In this document: positions 29,293 to 38,442 of the stretch, in pieces
How the letters are laid out: each line of letters starts with the position of its first letter
Position numbering within the stretch: the stretch's first letter is position 1
From: Oceanibacterium hippocampi
Lineage (GTDB): Bacteria > Pseudomonadota > Alphaproteobacteria > Sneathiellales > Sneathiellaceae
Length of the DNA stretch: 64,000 nt
Direction: 5' to 3'
Assembly (NCBI RefSeq): GCF_900172325.1
Contig: NZ_FWFR01000001.1
Coordinates: 434,001-498,000 of the forward strand
The notes under the pieces: model-generated
Seen by the model: the letters and a program-made list of their open reading frames with translations, nothing else
The model's database searches: none
Told to the model about the DNA's origin: nothing
Made by a program: the position numbers and the translations under genes

Positions 29293-29825
29293 CAGCCTTC
29301 GAGGTCGGCGTCCCGCGGTCCCGACCCGTACGGATCGGCAATACCCAGACCGGCGAGAATAGCGCGCTCCCTCGTCTCCATCAGTTCCGCATCGTCATCG
29401 TTCTCGTGATCGTACCCGAGCAGATGCAGAACGCCATGCACCACGAGATGGGAAAGATGATCGCCCGGCGACTTATTCTGCAACTGGGCTTCCTGCAAAA
29501 TCGTTTCAAGGGCGACGATGATGTCGCCGAGAAGCAACGGCGGCCGATCGCCATCGCCGATATCGGTCCCGTCGGCCCCGTCGTCCCGCATGTCGCCCTC
29601 GAAGGAGAGCACGTTGGTCGGCTTGTCCTTGCCGCGGTAATGGCGGTTCAGGGTCCGCACCGACTCGTCGTCGGCCAGTACGACGCTGAGTTCCAGCCGG
29701 CGTTCCGCCAGGCCTTCCTCCGCCAGGGCCGCCGATGAGGCGCGGATCACGATCGCCTCGCCGTCAGGAAGAACGTCGCGCCACGTCTCGCAGGAAACCG
29801 AGACGGCGATCTCGGGGGCGTTCAT
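29292..29825 (-). CDS. ybeY: endoribonuclease YbeY
   Basis: From the ATG at 29825 (GGAG nine bases upstream) the protein has 177 residues. The zinc site is HLVVHGVLHLLGYDHEND with three His. YRGKDKPTNVLSF is the other family hallmark. It works in 16S rRNA 3' maturation and 70S quality control. An alternative GTG lies at 29849. The 5' end overlaps the upstream HD-hydrolase gene by 62 bp and the 3' end shares a base with corC. Confidence 0.95.
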   Translation of the reverse strand: MNAPEIAVSVSCETWRDVLPDGEAIVIRASSAALAEEGLAERRLELSVVLADDESVRTLNRHYRGKDKPTNVLSFEGDMRDDGADGTDIGDGDRPPLLLGDIIVALETILQEAQLQNKSPGDHLSHLVVHGVLHLLGYDHENDDDAELMETRERAILAGLGIADPYGSGPRDADLEG

Positions 29826-32124
29826 CGTTGTCATCTCCACGCCTGCCACCGGTTTCGACGGGCTTCAGCGGTTGCGGATACTCGATACGGCTGTGATAGA
29901 CACCGAGTGTCAGGGTCCGGCGGAATGCGTCCCGGATCGCCGCCAGATCGCGGATCGTGAGGTCGCTTTCCTCGAGCTGGCCGTCGGCGATCTTGTGATC
30001 CATGACCGAGGCGATCCGCGCCTCCAGCTCGGCCGGGCCCGGGCTCTTCAGTGCCCGCGTCGCCGCCTCGACGGAATCCGCGAACAGCAGGATCGCCGCT
30101 TCCCGGCTCCTGGGCTTCGGCCCCGGATAACGGAAATCCTCTTCCCGCACCGGCTGGCCGGTCGTTTTCGCCTGTTCGACGGCGCGGTCGTAGAAGACCT
30201 GGAGCAGGGTCGTTCCCTGATGCTGGGTGATGGCGTCGAGTACCGCCCGGCCGAGCCGGTGCTTGCGGGCGATATCGATGCCGTCCTTGATATGGGCGAA
30301 GATGATCCGTGCCGAGAGTTCCGGCGGCAGCCGGTCGTGAATGTTGCCGTCATGCTGGTTCTCGGCGAAGTAGGCCGGCCGGACCGACTTGCCGAGATCG
30401 TGGTAGAGCGCCATCACGCGGCACTTGATCGGATTGGCGCCGATCGCCTCGCCGGCCGCCTCGGCCAGATTGGCGATCATGACCGAATGATAGTAGGTGC
30501 CGGGACTGAGCAGCGCGATCTGCTTGAGCAGCGGATTGTCGGCCGAGGCGAGCTCGAGCAGCCGCATGTCGGTTGCTTCGTCGAAAATATGCTCGATCAC
30601 CGGCAGGGCGCCGGTCGCGACCATCGCCGAGATGGCTCCGGAAAAGAGCGCGAAGAAACACGAGACGACGATCATCTCGGTGCCGCCCGCCCCGCCGCCG
30701 GCGCCGAGCACGAGCACCATCGGCACGCTGATCGCCTGCACGAGGCCGATCGCGAGGCCGGAACGCAGCAGTTCGCTGCGGCGCCGGACCCGTCGCGCGG
30801 TGACGCCGGCGACCAGCACGCCGAGCAGGTAATAGGCCAGCAACCAGATATCGCCGCCGACCCGGTGGGTCAGCATGAGCGAGAGTCCGATCCCGGCCAG
30901 CAGGCTGGTCCGTGCGTCGACAAGGAGGGCGATCAGGATCGTCGCGGTCGCGACCGGGATCAGGAATGTCCCCGACCGCGGATCGATGTCGAGGCCGACC
31001 GCGATGCCGCGGCCTGCGAAATGGAATCCGAAGCCCAGCAGCGCAGCGCCGGCCGAAACGGCGAGCGTGATGTAGACCTGCTTCCGGGTCAGACGGAAGC
31101 GGTGTCCGCTGCGCTGGAAGAACAGCGCGCCGAGCAGCAGCATCAGGGTGACAAGGGCGCCGAAGGCCCCGGTCTCACCGAGATAGGGACGGTTTGCCGC
31201 CTTTTCCTGCAGGGCGTGCAGCCGGTCGAGGGCCGCCTGTGTCACGCGGTCGCCCTCGCGGACGATCACCTCGTCGGCGGCGATCTTGACATAGGTCGCC
31301 TCGACTGCCGCCCGCTTCTGTTCGCGGGCCGCGCCGGTCGCAGCAAGATCGGCAATCAGGTTGGGGCGGACCAGCGCCAGGGCGGTCTCCAGCACCCAGC
31401 TGCGGACGATCCGCGCCTCGCCGTAGGTCGCCGTCGCGGCGCGCGCCTGGACCAGCCGGCGCAGCTTGCCGAGATCGATCACCCGGCTCGGATCGGTAAG
31501 CTGCCACTCGTTCTGGGTAACCGTGTCGCGGATCTGGATACCGCCACGGCGCGGCAGTTCGTCCCGCGCGGCGACCACCATGTGATCGAGACCGATGCCG
31601 ACGAAGGTGTTGATCGCGCGGGCGACGTCGGCCGGATCCTCGAACGCCTCGAGAAGCGCGAAGACCGTCGCGTTGACCGGCTGGCCGAGATCCTTCTGGA
31701 AGGCGAGGCGGCGCTCGGCTTCCTCCAGTTCCTTCGATGCCGCGCGCGCGGCCATCGCCGCCGCGGCCTTGTTGACCCGTTCGACGATGTTGAAATAGAG
31801 CTCCGGATCGTAATTGAAGATCGGCTTCACGGACGCTTCGGCCGCCTTGCGCCGAAGCTCGGTCGCGGCGTCGTCCTCGATCAGCAGGTCGCGGTCCGCC
31901 CGGATCGTCGATTCGGCGATCGCGCCGACGACCGGCAGCGGCCCGGCGTCGCGCCAGTTCGGCGGCGTGAACAGCAGGGTCAGGAAGACGACGAAGGCGA
32001 CCAGCAGCGGATAGTCGATCCACGGCCGCACGGTTTCCCAGCGATCGTCGGCGAGTGCCTTGATGGCGGTCGCGGACAGCAGTGCCCGGGCGGCCGCGAG
32101 CGGCGATGAACGGTTACCCGTCAT
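29764..32124 (-). CDS. 7TM-HD family phosphohydrolase (PgpH-like)
   Basis: The 786-residue membrane protein has an N-terminal TM segment, a large periplasmic part (about 60-300), a cluster of seven TM segments (about 310-500) and a cytosolic HD domain (ALYHDLGKS near residue 570, KHRLGRAVLDAITQHQG). This is the 7TMR-HD architecture. In Listeria PgpH degrades cyclic di-AMP, but whether this organism makes that nucleotide is unknown. The start is ATG 32124 or the TTG at 32136 that overlaps the phoH stop. Confidence 0.93.
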   Translation of the reverse strand: MTGNRSSPLAAARALLSATAIKALADDRWETVRPWIDYPLLVAFVVFLTLLFTPPNWRDAGPLPVVGAIAESTIRADRDLLIEDDAATELRRKAAEASVKPIFNYDPELYFNIVERVNKAAAAMAARAASKELEEAERRLAFQKDLGQPVNATVFALLEAFEDPADVARAINTFVGIGLDHMVVAARDELPRRGGIQIRDTVTQNEWQLTDPSRVIDLGKLRRLVQARAATATYGEARIVRSWVLETALALVRPNLIADLAATGAAREQKRAAVEATYVKIAADEVIVREGDRVTQAALDRLHALQEKAANRPYLGETGAFGALVTLMLLLGALFFQRSGHRFRLTRKQVYITLAVSAGAALLGFGFHFAGRGIAVGLDIDPRSGTFLIPVATATILIALLVDARTSLLAGIGLSLMLTHRVGGDIWLLAYYLLGVLVAGVTARRVRRRSELLRSGLAIGLVQAISVPMVLVLGAGGGAGGTEMIVVSCFFALFSGAISAMVATGALPVIEHIFDEATDMRLLELASADNPLLKQIALLSPGTYYHSVMIANLAEAAGEAIGANPIKCRVMALYHDLGKSVRPAYFAENQHDGNIHDRLPPELSARIIFAHIKDGIDIARKHRLGRAVLDAITQHQGTTLLQVFYDRAVEQAKTTGQPVREEDFRYPGPKPRSREAAILLFADSVEAATRALKSPGPAELEARIASVMDHKIADGQLEESDLTIRDLAAIRDAFRRTLTLGVYHSRIEYPQPLKPVETGGRRGDDNDERPRDRRLGFLRDVARRSS

Positions 32125-32132
32125 GTCCTCGC

Positions 32133-33158
32133 TCAAGAAGCATCCCCTGTCTTGCCGGCGGCCTTGCGGTCATCGCGCGCATCATAGGCGCGCACGATGC
32201 GGGTCACCATGGCATGTCGGACGACATCATCGTGGGAGAATCGGATTGTCACAATCCCTTCGACGCCGGCCAGGACCTCAAGCGCATCGACAAGTCCCGA
32301 CCGGGTTCCCGGCGGCAGGTCGACCTGGCTCGGATCGCCGGTCACCGCCATGCGGGAATTCTCGCCGATTCTGGTTAACAACATCTTCATCTGCATCGGC
32401 GTTGTGTTCTGCGCCTCGTCGAGCAGCACGAACGAATTGGCCAGCGTCCGCCCGCGCATGAAGGCGAGCGGGGCGACCTCGATTTCGCCGTTCTCGAGGC
32501 GTTTGTGCACCTCGTCGGCCGGCAGCATGTCGAACAGCGCGTCGTAGATCGGCCGCAGGTAGGGATCGACCTTCTCGCGCAGGTCGCCGGGCAGGAATCC
32601 GAGCCGTTCGCCTGCCTCGACGGCGGGCCGCGAGAGCACGATCCGGTCGACCTGACCGGTGATCAGCATCTGCACCGCGACGGCAACGGTGAGATATGTC
32701 TTGCCTGTGCCGGCCGGACCCAGGCCGAACACCAGGGTCTGGCCGCGAAGCGCCTCGACATAGCGGGACTGGTTGGCGTTCCGCGGCATGATCGTGCGCT
32801 TCTTGGTGCGGATCTCGTGCCGCTGGGCGGCGCCGAGGGCATCGCTTTCCTTGCGATGCACGACTGCCTCGGCGAGCCGGATCGCGCCGTCCACATCGCC
32901 GTCGCCGACCGCCTGACCCTTCTCGAGCCGGGCATAGAGATCGTCCAGCGCCAGCTTGGCGACGGCGCATTCGGCCTCCGCGCCCTGCAGCACGACACTG
33001 TTGCCCCGGGCCGAGAGCTCGATGCCGAGGCGCTGCTCGAAGCGTGCCAGATGCCGGTCGTTCACACCGACCAGGGCCGCGAGTAGCTGGTTGTTCGCAA
33101 ACGTCATGATCGTTGGCGCCGGCGGCGTGGCAACGGCCGCTCGGGGGGCCTCTCCCAT
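32133..33158 (-). CDS. PhoH family ATPase/RNA helicase-like protein
   Basis: The 341-residue protein has an N-terminal KH-like part and the PhoH ATPase core with Walker A GPAGTGKTYLTVAV (near residue 146) and Walker B FVLLDEAQNTT. In alphaproteobacteria it sits with ybeY and miaB, as here, and probably acts in RNA metabolism. The ATG at 33158 shares a base with the miaB stop. The neighbouring GTG at 33161 is an alternative. Confidence 0.95.
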   Translation of the reverse strand: MGEAPRAAVATPPAPTIMTFANNQLLAALVGVNDRHLARFEQRLGIELSARGNSVVLQGAEAECAVAKLALDDLYARLEKGQAVGDGDVDGAIRLAEAVVHRKESDALGAAQRHEIRTKKRTIMPRNANQSRYVEALRGQTLVFGLGPAGTGKTYLTVAVAVQMLITGQVDRIVLSRPAVEAGERLGFLPGDLREKVDPYLRPIYDALFDMLPADEVHKRLENGEIEVAPLAFMRGRTLANSFVLLDEAQNTTPMQMKMLLTRIGENSRMAVTGDPSQVDLPPGTRSGLVDALEVLAGVEGIVTIRFSHDDVVRHAMVTRIVRAYDARDDRKAAGKTGDAS

Positions 33159-34510
33159 CACGCGGCCGCCGCGTCGGGCGTCACGAGGACACCCTTGAGC
33201 GAACGGCCGAATCCGGCCTCGATACGGACCTCCGCGACCCGGCCGATCCGGTGCCGGGGCGCCTCGACGAAAACCGACTGCATGTAGGGGCTGCGGCCGA
33301 CAAGCTGTCCGGTCTGCCGGCCGTCGCGTTCGAGCAGGACCGGCAGGACACGACCCGCGAAGCCGGCGTTGAAGTCCGCCTGCTGGCCATTGAGGAGCAC
33401 CTGAAGCCGTTGCAGCCGCTCGTCCTTGACCGGCTCCTCGATCATCTCGCCGGCGGCCGCCGGCGTACCCGGACGAGGGGAATACTTGAAGCTGTAGGCC
33501 TGGGCGTAGCCGATCTCGCCGACCAGGGTCATGGTGTCCTCGAAATCGGCCGCGGTCTCGCCGGGGAAGCCGACGATGAAGTCGCTCGACAGGGCGAGGT
33601 CGGAACGCGCCGCGCGCAGCTTGTCGACGATCCGCCGGTAGTCGTCGGCACTGTGCCGCCGGTTCATCGCTGCCAGGATGCGGTCCGAACCGGACTGCAC
33701 CGGCAGATGCAGGTAGGGCATGAGCGCCGGCACCTCGCCATGGGCACTGATCAGGTCGTCGGTCATCTCGAGCGGGTGCGAGGTCGTATAGCGCAGCCGC
33801 TCCAGCCCCGGCGCCTCGGCGAGCAGGCGGATCAGGCGGCCGAGCGTTACCGGGCGCCCGTCGGGGCCCTCGCCGTGATAGGCATTGACGTTCTGGCCGA
33901 GCAGGGTGAGTTCGCGGGCGCCGCCGGCGAGAAGCTGGCGCGCTTCCTCGAGGATCGCGGCAACCGGCCGCGAATATTCCGCGCCGCGCGTGTAGGGCAC
34001 GACGCAGAAGCTGCAGAACTTGTCGCAGCCTTCCTGCACCGTGAGGAAGGCCGAGACGGCGCTGTCAGCGGCGCGCGCCGGCAGGGTGTCGAACTTCGGC
34101 TCGGTCGGGAAGTCGGTGTTGAGCGTGGCGCCGGCGCCGCGGCTCGCGCGGGCAACCATCTCGGGCAGCTGGTGGTAGGCCTGCGGCCCGAACACCATGT
34201 CGACATAAGGCGCCCGGCGGAGAATTTCCTCGCCCTCGGCCTGGGCGACGCAACCGGCAACCGCGATGATCATCCCGCCGTTCCCCGCTGCTTCCCGCTC
34301 GCGTCGCGTCGCGCGCAACCGTCCGAGCTCCGAGAAGACCTTCTCCGACGCCTTCTCGCGAATATGGCAGGTGTTCAGGATCACCATGTCAGCGTCATCG
34401 GGCGCCGCCGCGGGACGATAGCCCAGGGGACGCAGAAGCTCCGCCATACGATCGCTGTCGTAGACGTTCATCTGGCAGCCATGGGTCGAGATGAATAGTT
34501 TTTTCGTCAC
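33158..34510 (-). CDS. miaB: tRNA-2-methylthio-N6-dimethylallyladenosine synthase
   Basis: The 450-residue radical-SAM methylthiotransferase has an N-terminal UPF0004 domain ([35 protein letters not shown]) whose three Cys bind one cluster. The radical-SAM motif is [15 protein letters not shown], and a C-terminal TRAM domain follows. It modifies A37 of tRNAs reading UNN codons. It appears to head the miaB-phoH-pgpH-ybeY-corC-lnt chain. Confidence 0.97.
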   Translation of the reverse strand: MTKKLFISTHGCQMNVYDSDRMAELLRPLGYRPAAAPDDADMVILNTCHIREKASEKVFSELGRLRATRREREAAGNGGMIIAVAGCVAQAEGEEILRRAPYVDMVFGPQAYHQLPEMVARASRGAGATLNTDFPTEPKFDTLPARAADSAVSAFLTVQEGCDKFCSFCVVPYTRGAEYSRPVAAILEEARQLLAGGARELTLLGQNVNAYHGEGPDGRPVTLGRLIRLLAEAPGLERLRYTTSHPLEMTDDLISAHGEVPALMPYLHLPVQSGSDRILAAMNRRHSADDYRRIVDKLRAARSDLALSSDFIVGFPGETAADFEDTMTLVGEIGYAQAYSFKYSPRPGTPAAAGEMIEEPVKDERLQRLQVLLNGQQADFNAGFAGRVLPVLLERDGRQTGQLVGRSPYMQSVFVEAPRHRIGRVAEVRIEAGFGRSLKGVLVTPDAAAA

Positions 34511-34630
34511 GTCTCGTCGCGCCCGTCCGGGGCCATGGGGCCCGCGCCTGTCAACGGCCGGCCAAGTCGGCCGACGCCCTCTCGGGAAGGCCGTAATTCC
34601 GGCGGGACATTAGCAGCGGCCCTCCGAGAG

Positions 34631-35464
34631 TCAAGAATGCTGCGGCTCACCATTACCGCGTGCCGGGGCGGCGAAACTCGGGGCCGGCTCCGGCCGCCCG
34701 GTGAGCGCCCGGGTCAGGCCGTCGGCGATCACCGTCTGGCAATAGCTGCTGAGCGCCTTCCGCGAGCCGAATTCCTCGATCGTCACCGGCTGGTGGAAGC
34801 GCAACTCGGCTTCCAGGCGTCCCGATTTCAGGAGCTGCCAGAGATGCGGCGGCAACTCCTCGTCGCCGACCCAGGCGACCACGTTCATCCAGCCCCGCGT
34901 CAACGGCAGGCCATCGAGCTTGGTATAGGCGATCGTGACCGGCTGCACGGTGAGCGGGCCGCCGCTGACCGGCTTTTCGGCGACCGCCAGGAAGGCACTG
35001 CGAAAAGGCAGCACCCGGACACCGTCATTCGACGTCCCTTCGGGGAACAGGATAAGGCTGTGACCCTGATCGAGGCGCTGCTGCATCTCGTCGCGATGGC
35101 CGGCCGTGGCCGTCCGCTTGCGCTCGACGAAGACCGACCTCTGCAGCCGCGCCAAGGTGCCGAAACCGGGAAAATCGCCGACCTCGCGCTTGGCGACGAA
35201 ACTGCCCGGCAGGCCCTGCGAGATGACCGGGATATCGAGCCAGGAGATGTGATTGAGTACGAACAGCGTCGGGCGGACCCGGCTCACGGTGCCGATATTG
35301 CGCACCCGGACGCCGAGGATCCGGCAGACCACCTTGTGGTAGAAATGCGGCAGGCTTTCCGCGAGGCGCCAGTTGAAACGCACCGCCAGGGCCTGCAGCG
35401 GGATCAGAGGCAGAGTCCAGAGGGCGAACAGCACCAGCACGATGCCGGCCCGGATCGAGGCCAT
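34631..35464 (-). CDS. PlsC-type 1-acylglycerol-3-phosphate or lyso-ornithine-lipid acyltransferase
   Basis: The 277-residue protein has one N-terminal hydrophobic segment (AGIVLVLFALWTLPLIPL). The acyltransferase motifs are NHISWLD (H and D catalytic), GFGTLARLQRSVFVERKR and FPEGTSNDG. PlsC and the ornithine-lipid enzyme OlsA cannot be told apart by these motifs. An olsB gene at 57.9 kb makes the OlsA role possible. It lies 49 bp after the Fur/Mur gene on the same strand. The first ATG is preceded by a GTG at 35467. Confidence 0.88.
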   Translation of the reverse strand: MASIRAGIVLVLFALWTLPLIPLQALAVRFNWRLAESLPHFYHKVVCRILGVRVRNIGTVSRVRPTLFVLNHISWLDIPVISQGLPGSFVAKREVGDFPGFGTLARLQRSVFVERKRTATAGHRDEMQQRLDQGHSLILFPEGTSNDGVRVLPFRSAFLAVAEKPVSGGPLTVQPVTIAYTKLDGLPLTRGWMNVVAWVGDEELPPHLWQLLKSGRLEAELRFHQPVTIEEFGSRKALSSYCQTVIADGLTRALTGRPEPAPSFAAPARGNGEPQHS

Positions 35465-35513
35465 CACCGCGCGGTCTCTCGTGCACCGCGAGGATTGCGG
35501 TCGGTCGCTTCGC

Positions 35514-35963
35514 TCACCCGGCCGTGTCCTCGCCGAAGTCGTCCGCCTCGTCGCTGTCCGGCACGCAATAGAGTTCCAGCCGGTGATCGATCAGGCGGAA
35601 GCCGAGCCGCTTGGCGATCTTTCGCTGCAGCGCCTCGATCTCGTCGTCCCGGAACTCGACGATCTCGCCGGTCTTGACGTTGACCAGATGATCGTGATGG
35701 GTCTCGGGCACCTCTTCGTAGCGGGCCCGGCCCTCGCGAAAATCGTGACGGTCGACGATCCCGTGTTCCTCGAACATCCGCATGGTCCGGTAGACCGTCG
35801 AGATGCTGAGATTGGGATCGATCTTGACCGCGCGACGATAGACCTGCTCGACGTCCGGATGGTCTTCGGCCGAGGAGAGAACGCGCGCGATCACGCGGCG
35901 CTGCTCCGTCATGCGCAGACCCTTTTCCACGCAAAGCTGTTCTAGCTTTGTGGGTATCGACAC
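35514..35963 (-). CDS. fur: Fur family regulator (Fur/Mur type)
   Basis: The 149-residue protein starts at a GTG with GGGGGAG upstream. It has the winged helix (LRMTEQRRVIARVLSSAEDH, SISTVYRTMRMFEE) and metal-site residues (HHDHLVNVKTGEIVEF, a canonical His-rich patch, and LYCVPD). The CxxC zinc site is lacking, as is usual for alphaproteobacterial Fur/Mur. In rhizobia this group responds to manganese. With the Irr protein at 11.9 kb the organism has the usual alphaproteobacterial pair of iron and manganese regulators. Confidence 0.92.
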   Translation of the reverse strand: MSIPTKLEQLCVEKGLRMTEQRRVIARVLSSAEDHPDVEQVYRRAVKIDPNLSISTVYRTMRMFEEHGIVDRHDFREGRARYEEVPETHHDHLVNVKTGEIVEFRDDEIEALQRKIAKRLGFRLIDHRLELYCVPDSDEADDFGEDTAG

Positions 35964-36070
35964 TTCACTCCCCCTGCTCTGCTACGACCGCAATAGTAGG
36001 GTATCCGGACGGCAACGGCCAGAAGTCCGGTCGGGTAATTCTCAGCGGGCAGGATGCCGCGGCGCCGTGC

Positions 36071-36490
36071 TCAGGCGCGCTTGGACGAGCGGCGGCGATT
36101 GGTGCCGAGACCGATGCTCTTGGCCAGTTCCCGGCGCTGGCTGGCGTAATTCGGCGCCACCATCGGGTAGTCCGGGGGGAGATTCCATTTCAGACGGTAA
36201 TCCTCGGGCGACATGTCGTAGGCCGTCTTGAGATGGCGTTTCAGCATCTTCAGCTTCTTGCCGTCTTCGAGGCAAATGAGGAAGTCCGGCGTGACCGAGC
36301 GCCGCACCGGGACGGCGGGCTGCTGGCGCTGCGCTTCCTGCTCGACACTGCCGACACCGGCAAGCGTGCCGTAAACATCGCGAATCAACCTCGGCAAGTC
36401 GCCCATTTCTACTTTGTTGTTGGACAGATGCGAGGTGACGATTTCCGTCGTCAATGCCATCAGTTCTTTTTTGTCCATCGGTTCCGACAT
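36071..36490 (-). CDS. mucR: MucR/Ros family transcriptional regulator
   Basis: The 139-residue protein matches MucR/Ros (LTTEIVTSHLSNNKVEMGDL, KMLKRHLKTAYDMSPEDYR, DYPMVAPNYASQRRELAKSI). In Ros the zinc finger uses Cys2His2. Here the region reads CLEDGKKLKMLKRHL, with the second Cys replaced by Asp and the last His by Tyr, as in the zinc-independent rhizobial Ml proteins. MucR proteins bind AT-rich DNA and act like global, H-NS-like silencers. The upstream 150 bp are strikingly AT-rich. Confidence 0.93.
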   Translation of the reverse strand: MSEPMDKKELMALTTEIVTSHLSNNKVEMGDLPRLIRDVYGTLAGVGSVEQEAQRQQPAVPVRRSVTPDFLICLEDGKKLKMLKRHLKTAYDMSPEDYRLKWNLPPDYPMVAPNYASQRRELAKSIGLGTNRRRSSKRA

Positions 36491-36644
36491 TTAACATGAC
36501 CTCTTCTGGCTCAGACGCCCCGATATATTCCGATTGGCATATCGAAGCAACAGATTATCAACCGGTCAACTCAAATACAGTCATGATTTACCGGGGACAA
36601 TTCTTTCTTCCTAATAAGTGGCAATAGTAAGTGTATAAGAGGGC
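36491..36644 (-). promoter_or_regulatory. AT-rich control region upstream of mucR
   Basis: This gap is much richer in A and T than its surroundings and contains many T-A steps, the preferred target of MucR-type proteins. A candidate minus-strand promoter is TTGCTT (36550-36545), 17 nt, TATATC (36527-36522). MucR autocontrol is likely by analogy. The region also receives transcription from the end of rimI. Confidence 0.55.
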
Positions 36645-37109
36645 TCAGATATCACGTTTCAATACCAGGGCATCGTCTCTTTTCCCATCGGACCTCTGAT
36701 AATATTCCGGACGGCGGCCGGCGTGACGGAACCCCAGCCCGAGATATAGCGCCCGCGCTGCCACATTGTTCTCGGCAACTTCCAGGAACAGCTCGACCGC
36801 ACCGGCCGCGCGCGCGTCCTCGATTCCCCGCCCGAGCAGCATCCGCGCCACGCCCTGCCGGCGCCGGTCCGGCAGCACGGCGAGCGAGAGCAGTTCGCAT
36901 TCGTCGGCCGCGGTCCGCAGAAGCGCGAAGCCGAGCGGCAGCGGCGGCGTCGTGTCCTCGGCGACCGCAAGCAGGGCGAACGCCCCGGGCGTGGCCAGAA
37001 GCCGCGCAATCTCGCCCGGCGGCCAGGCCTCGCTGAAGGTCCTGGCGTGAAGCTCGGCCAGCACGAGCACCATCTCCGCGCCGGCGCGCCGGATCGTCGG
37101 CACGCTCAC
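36645..37109 (-). CDS. rimI: ribosomal protein S18-alanine N-acetyltransferase
   Basis: The 154-residue GNAT enzyme has the acetyl-CoA loop (RRRQGVARMLLGRGI) and the RimI hallmark ELFLEVAENNVAARALYLGLGF. It starts at a GTG that overlaps the tsaB stop by 4 bp (GTGA). RimI acetylates S18. The tsaB-rimI pairing is common in bacteria and supports the assignment. Confidence 0.95.
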   Translation of the reverse strand: MSVPTIRRAGAEMVLVLAELHARTFSEAWPPGEIARLLATPGAFALLAVAEDTTPPLPLGFALLRTAADECELLSLAVLPDRRRQGVARMLLGRGIEDARAAGAVELFLEVAENNVAARALYLGLGFRHAGRRPEYYQRSDGKRDDALVLKRDI

Positions 37110-37789
37110 CGACGGCTTCCCGGCGCCGGCGCCGCTGGGAGCTTGGCGTCGGGCGCGCGCAGATAGAGCGGGGCAGGCACCTCGCCCGTCCTTGGCGGCG
37201 GCAGGGACGCGGCATAGCGGGCGACCCAGCGCGCGTCAGGCTCCAGGATCCCGTCCAAGCAGGTGATCGCGAGCGCGCCGTGGGCGGCGGCAAGCAGGGC
37301 GGCGCCGCTGCCCGCGGCAAGAACCTGCCCGTCCGGCAGAAGCGCTGCGGCGCGGCGCGGCGCGATCGCCAGCGCATCGCCGAGCGGCCGGCCATTAGCA
37401 TCGAAAGACTGCAGATAGATCTCGCCCCGCCGGGCATCGAGGGCGACGACGAGCGGCCGCGGATCGTTCCGGTCGGCCCGCGCGGCCCGCTCGATAGCCC
37501 GCAGCGTGGTGACGCCGACGAGCGGCAGGCCGGTGGCAAGCGCCAGGCCGCGCGCTGCCGCCAGGCCGATACGGAGGCCGGTGAAGCTGCCCGGTCCGAC
37601 CGTCACGGCAAGCCGGTCTAGCGCGGCGAAGGCCAGCCCGGCATCGGCGCGAACCGCCTCGACCATCGGCATCAGCGCCTCCGCCTGCCCGCGCGCGCCG
37701 AGCCGCGTCCGATGGGCGAGCACCCGGCCATCCTCGACGATCGCGACCGAACAGGCGCCAAGCGCCGTATCGAGTGCCAGGATCTTCAT
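37106..37789 (-). CDS. tsaB: tRNA threonylcarbamoyladenosine biosynthesis protein TsaB
   Basis: The 227-residue protein has the ASKHA fold segments ILALDTALGACSVAIVEDG and TVGPGSFTGLRIGLAAARGL. It forms the t6A complex with TsaD and TsaE and modifies A37 of ANN-decoding tRNAs. It diverges from the dipeptidase gene at 37854, leaving 64 bp for both promoters. Confidence 0.95.
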   Translation of the reverse strand: MKILALDTALGACSVAIVEDGRVLAHRTRLGARGQAEALMPMVEAVRADAGLAFAALDRLAVTVGPGSFTGLRIGLAAARGLALATGLPLVGVTTLRAIERAARADRNDPRPLVVALDARRGEIYLQSFDANGRPLGDALAIAPRRAAALLPDGQVLAAGSGAALLAAAHGALAITCLDGILEPDARWVARYAASLPPPRTGEVPAPLYLRAPDAKLPAAPAPGSRR

Positions 37790-37853
37790 TTGCCCGTCCG
37801 GACCGTTCGATTAAACTCGCGACATGACATGTCTTTTCTCCGTTTGAGCCGCC

Positions 37854-38429
37854 ATGACCGAGCTTCTGGTCGACATCGCGGGCCAGTTCGATGTCGAGAT
37901 CGACATCCGCTATGCCGGCGACAACAACTTCACTGGTGCGCCTGTTTACACGCGCCCGGGCTGCTACCTCAATCCCGAAGCCGCCGGACTGCTGGAACGC
38001 GCTGTCGCACTGGCCCGCCCGCTCGGTTTCCGGTTCCGCGTCTTCGACGCCTTCCGCCCGACCGAGGCGGCCTGGGCGCTCTGGCACCATACCCCGGACC
38101 CGGAATTCCTCGCCGACCCGCGACGGGGGTCGCCGCATTCGCGCGGCGCGGCGGTCGATCTGACCCTCGTCGATGGCGATGGTCGCCCCCTCGACATGGC
38201 GACCGACTTCGACGCCTTCCTGCCACAGGCCCATCATGCCCGGACCGACATCCCGGTCGATGCGCAGCGGAACCGCGCCCTCCTGCTCGGGATAATGACC
38301 GCCGCCGGCTGGGACAACTACCGGAACGAATGGTGGCATTACCAGCTCTTCGAGCCGCGGCGCTTTCCGCTGCTTTCCGACAGCGCCGCCGGCACCCGGA
38401 TGATGGACAGCGCTGGCCGTGCCGCGTAA
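37854..38429 (+). CDS. D-alanyl-D-alanine dipeptidase (VanX/DdpX family)
   Basis: The 191-residue zinc peptidase has the Zn ligands and catalytic Glu of the family: SPHSRGAAVDLTL (His, Asp) and NEWWHYQLFE (Glu, His), with the Arg in FRVFDAFRPT. No signal peptide is seen, so it is probably cytoplasmic and splits D-Ala-D-Ala from wall turnover. It need not confer vancomycin resistance, since no vanH or vanA partner is present. The polysaccharide deacetylase gene follows after 13 bp. Confidence 0.92.
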   Translation: MTELLVDIAGQFDVEIDIRYAGDNNFTGAPVYTRPGCYLNPEAAGLLERAVALARPLGFRFRVFDAFRPTEAAWALWHHTPDPEFLADPRRGSPHSRGAAVDLTLVDGDGRPLDMATDFDAFLPQAHHARTDIPVDAQRNRALLLGIMTAAGWDNYRNEWWHYQLFEPRRFPLLSDSAAGTRMMDSAGRAA

Positions 38430-38442
38430 CACTGGCCCGATC

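Noticed and set aside
29872-32109. 745-residue plus-strand open frame
   Set aside because: Antisense to the 7TM-HD hydrolase; no membrane or domain pattern.
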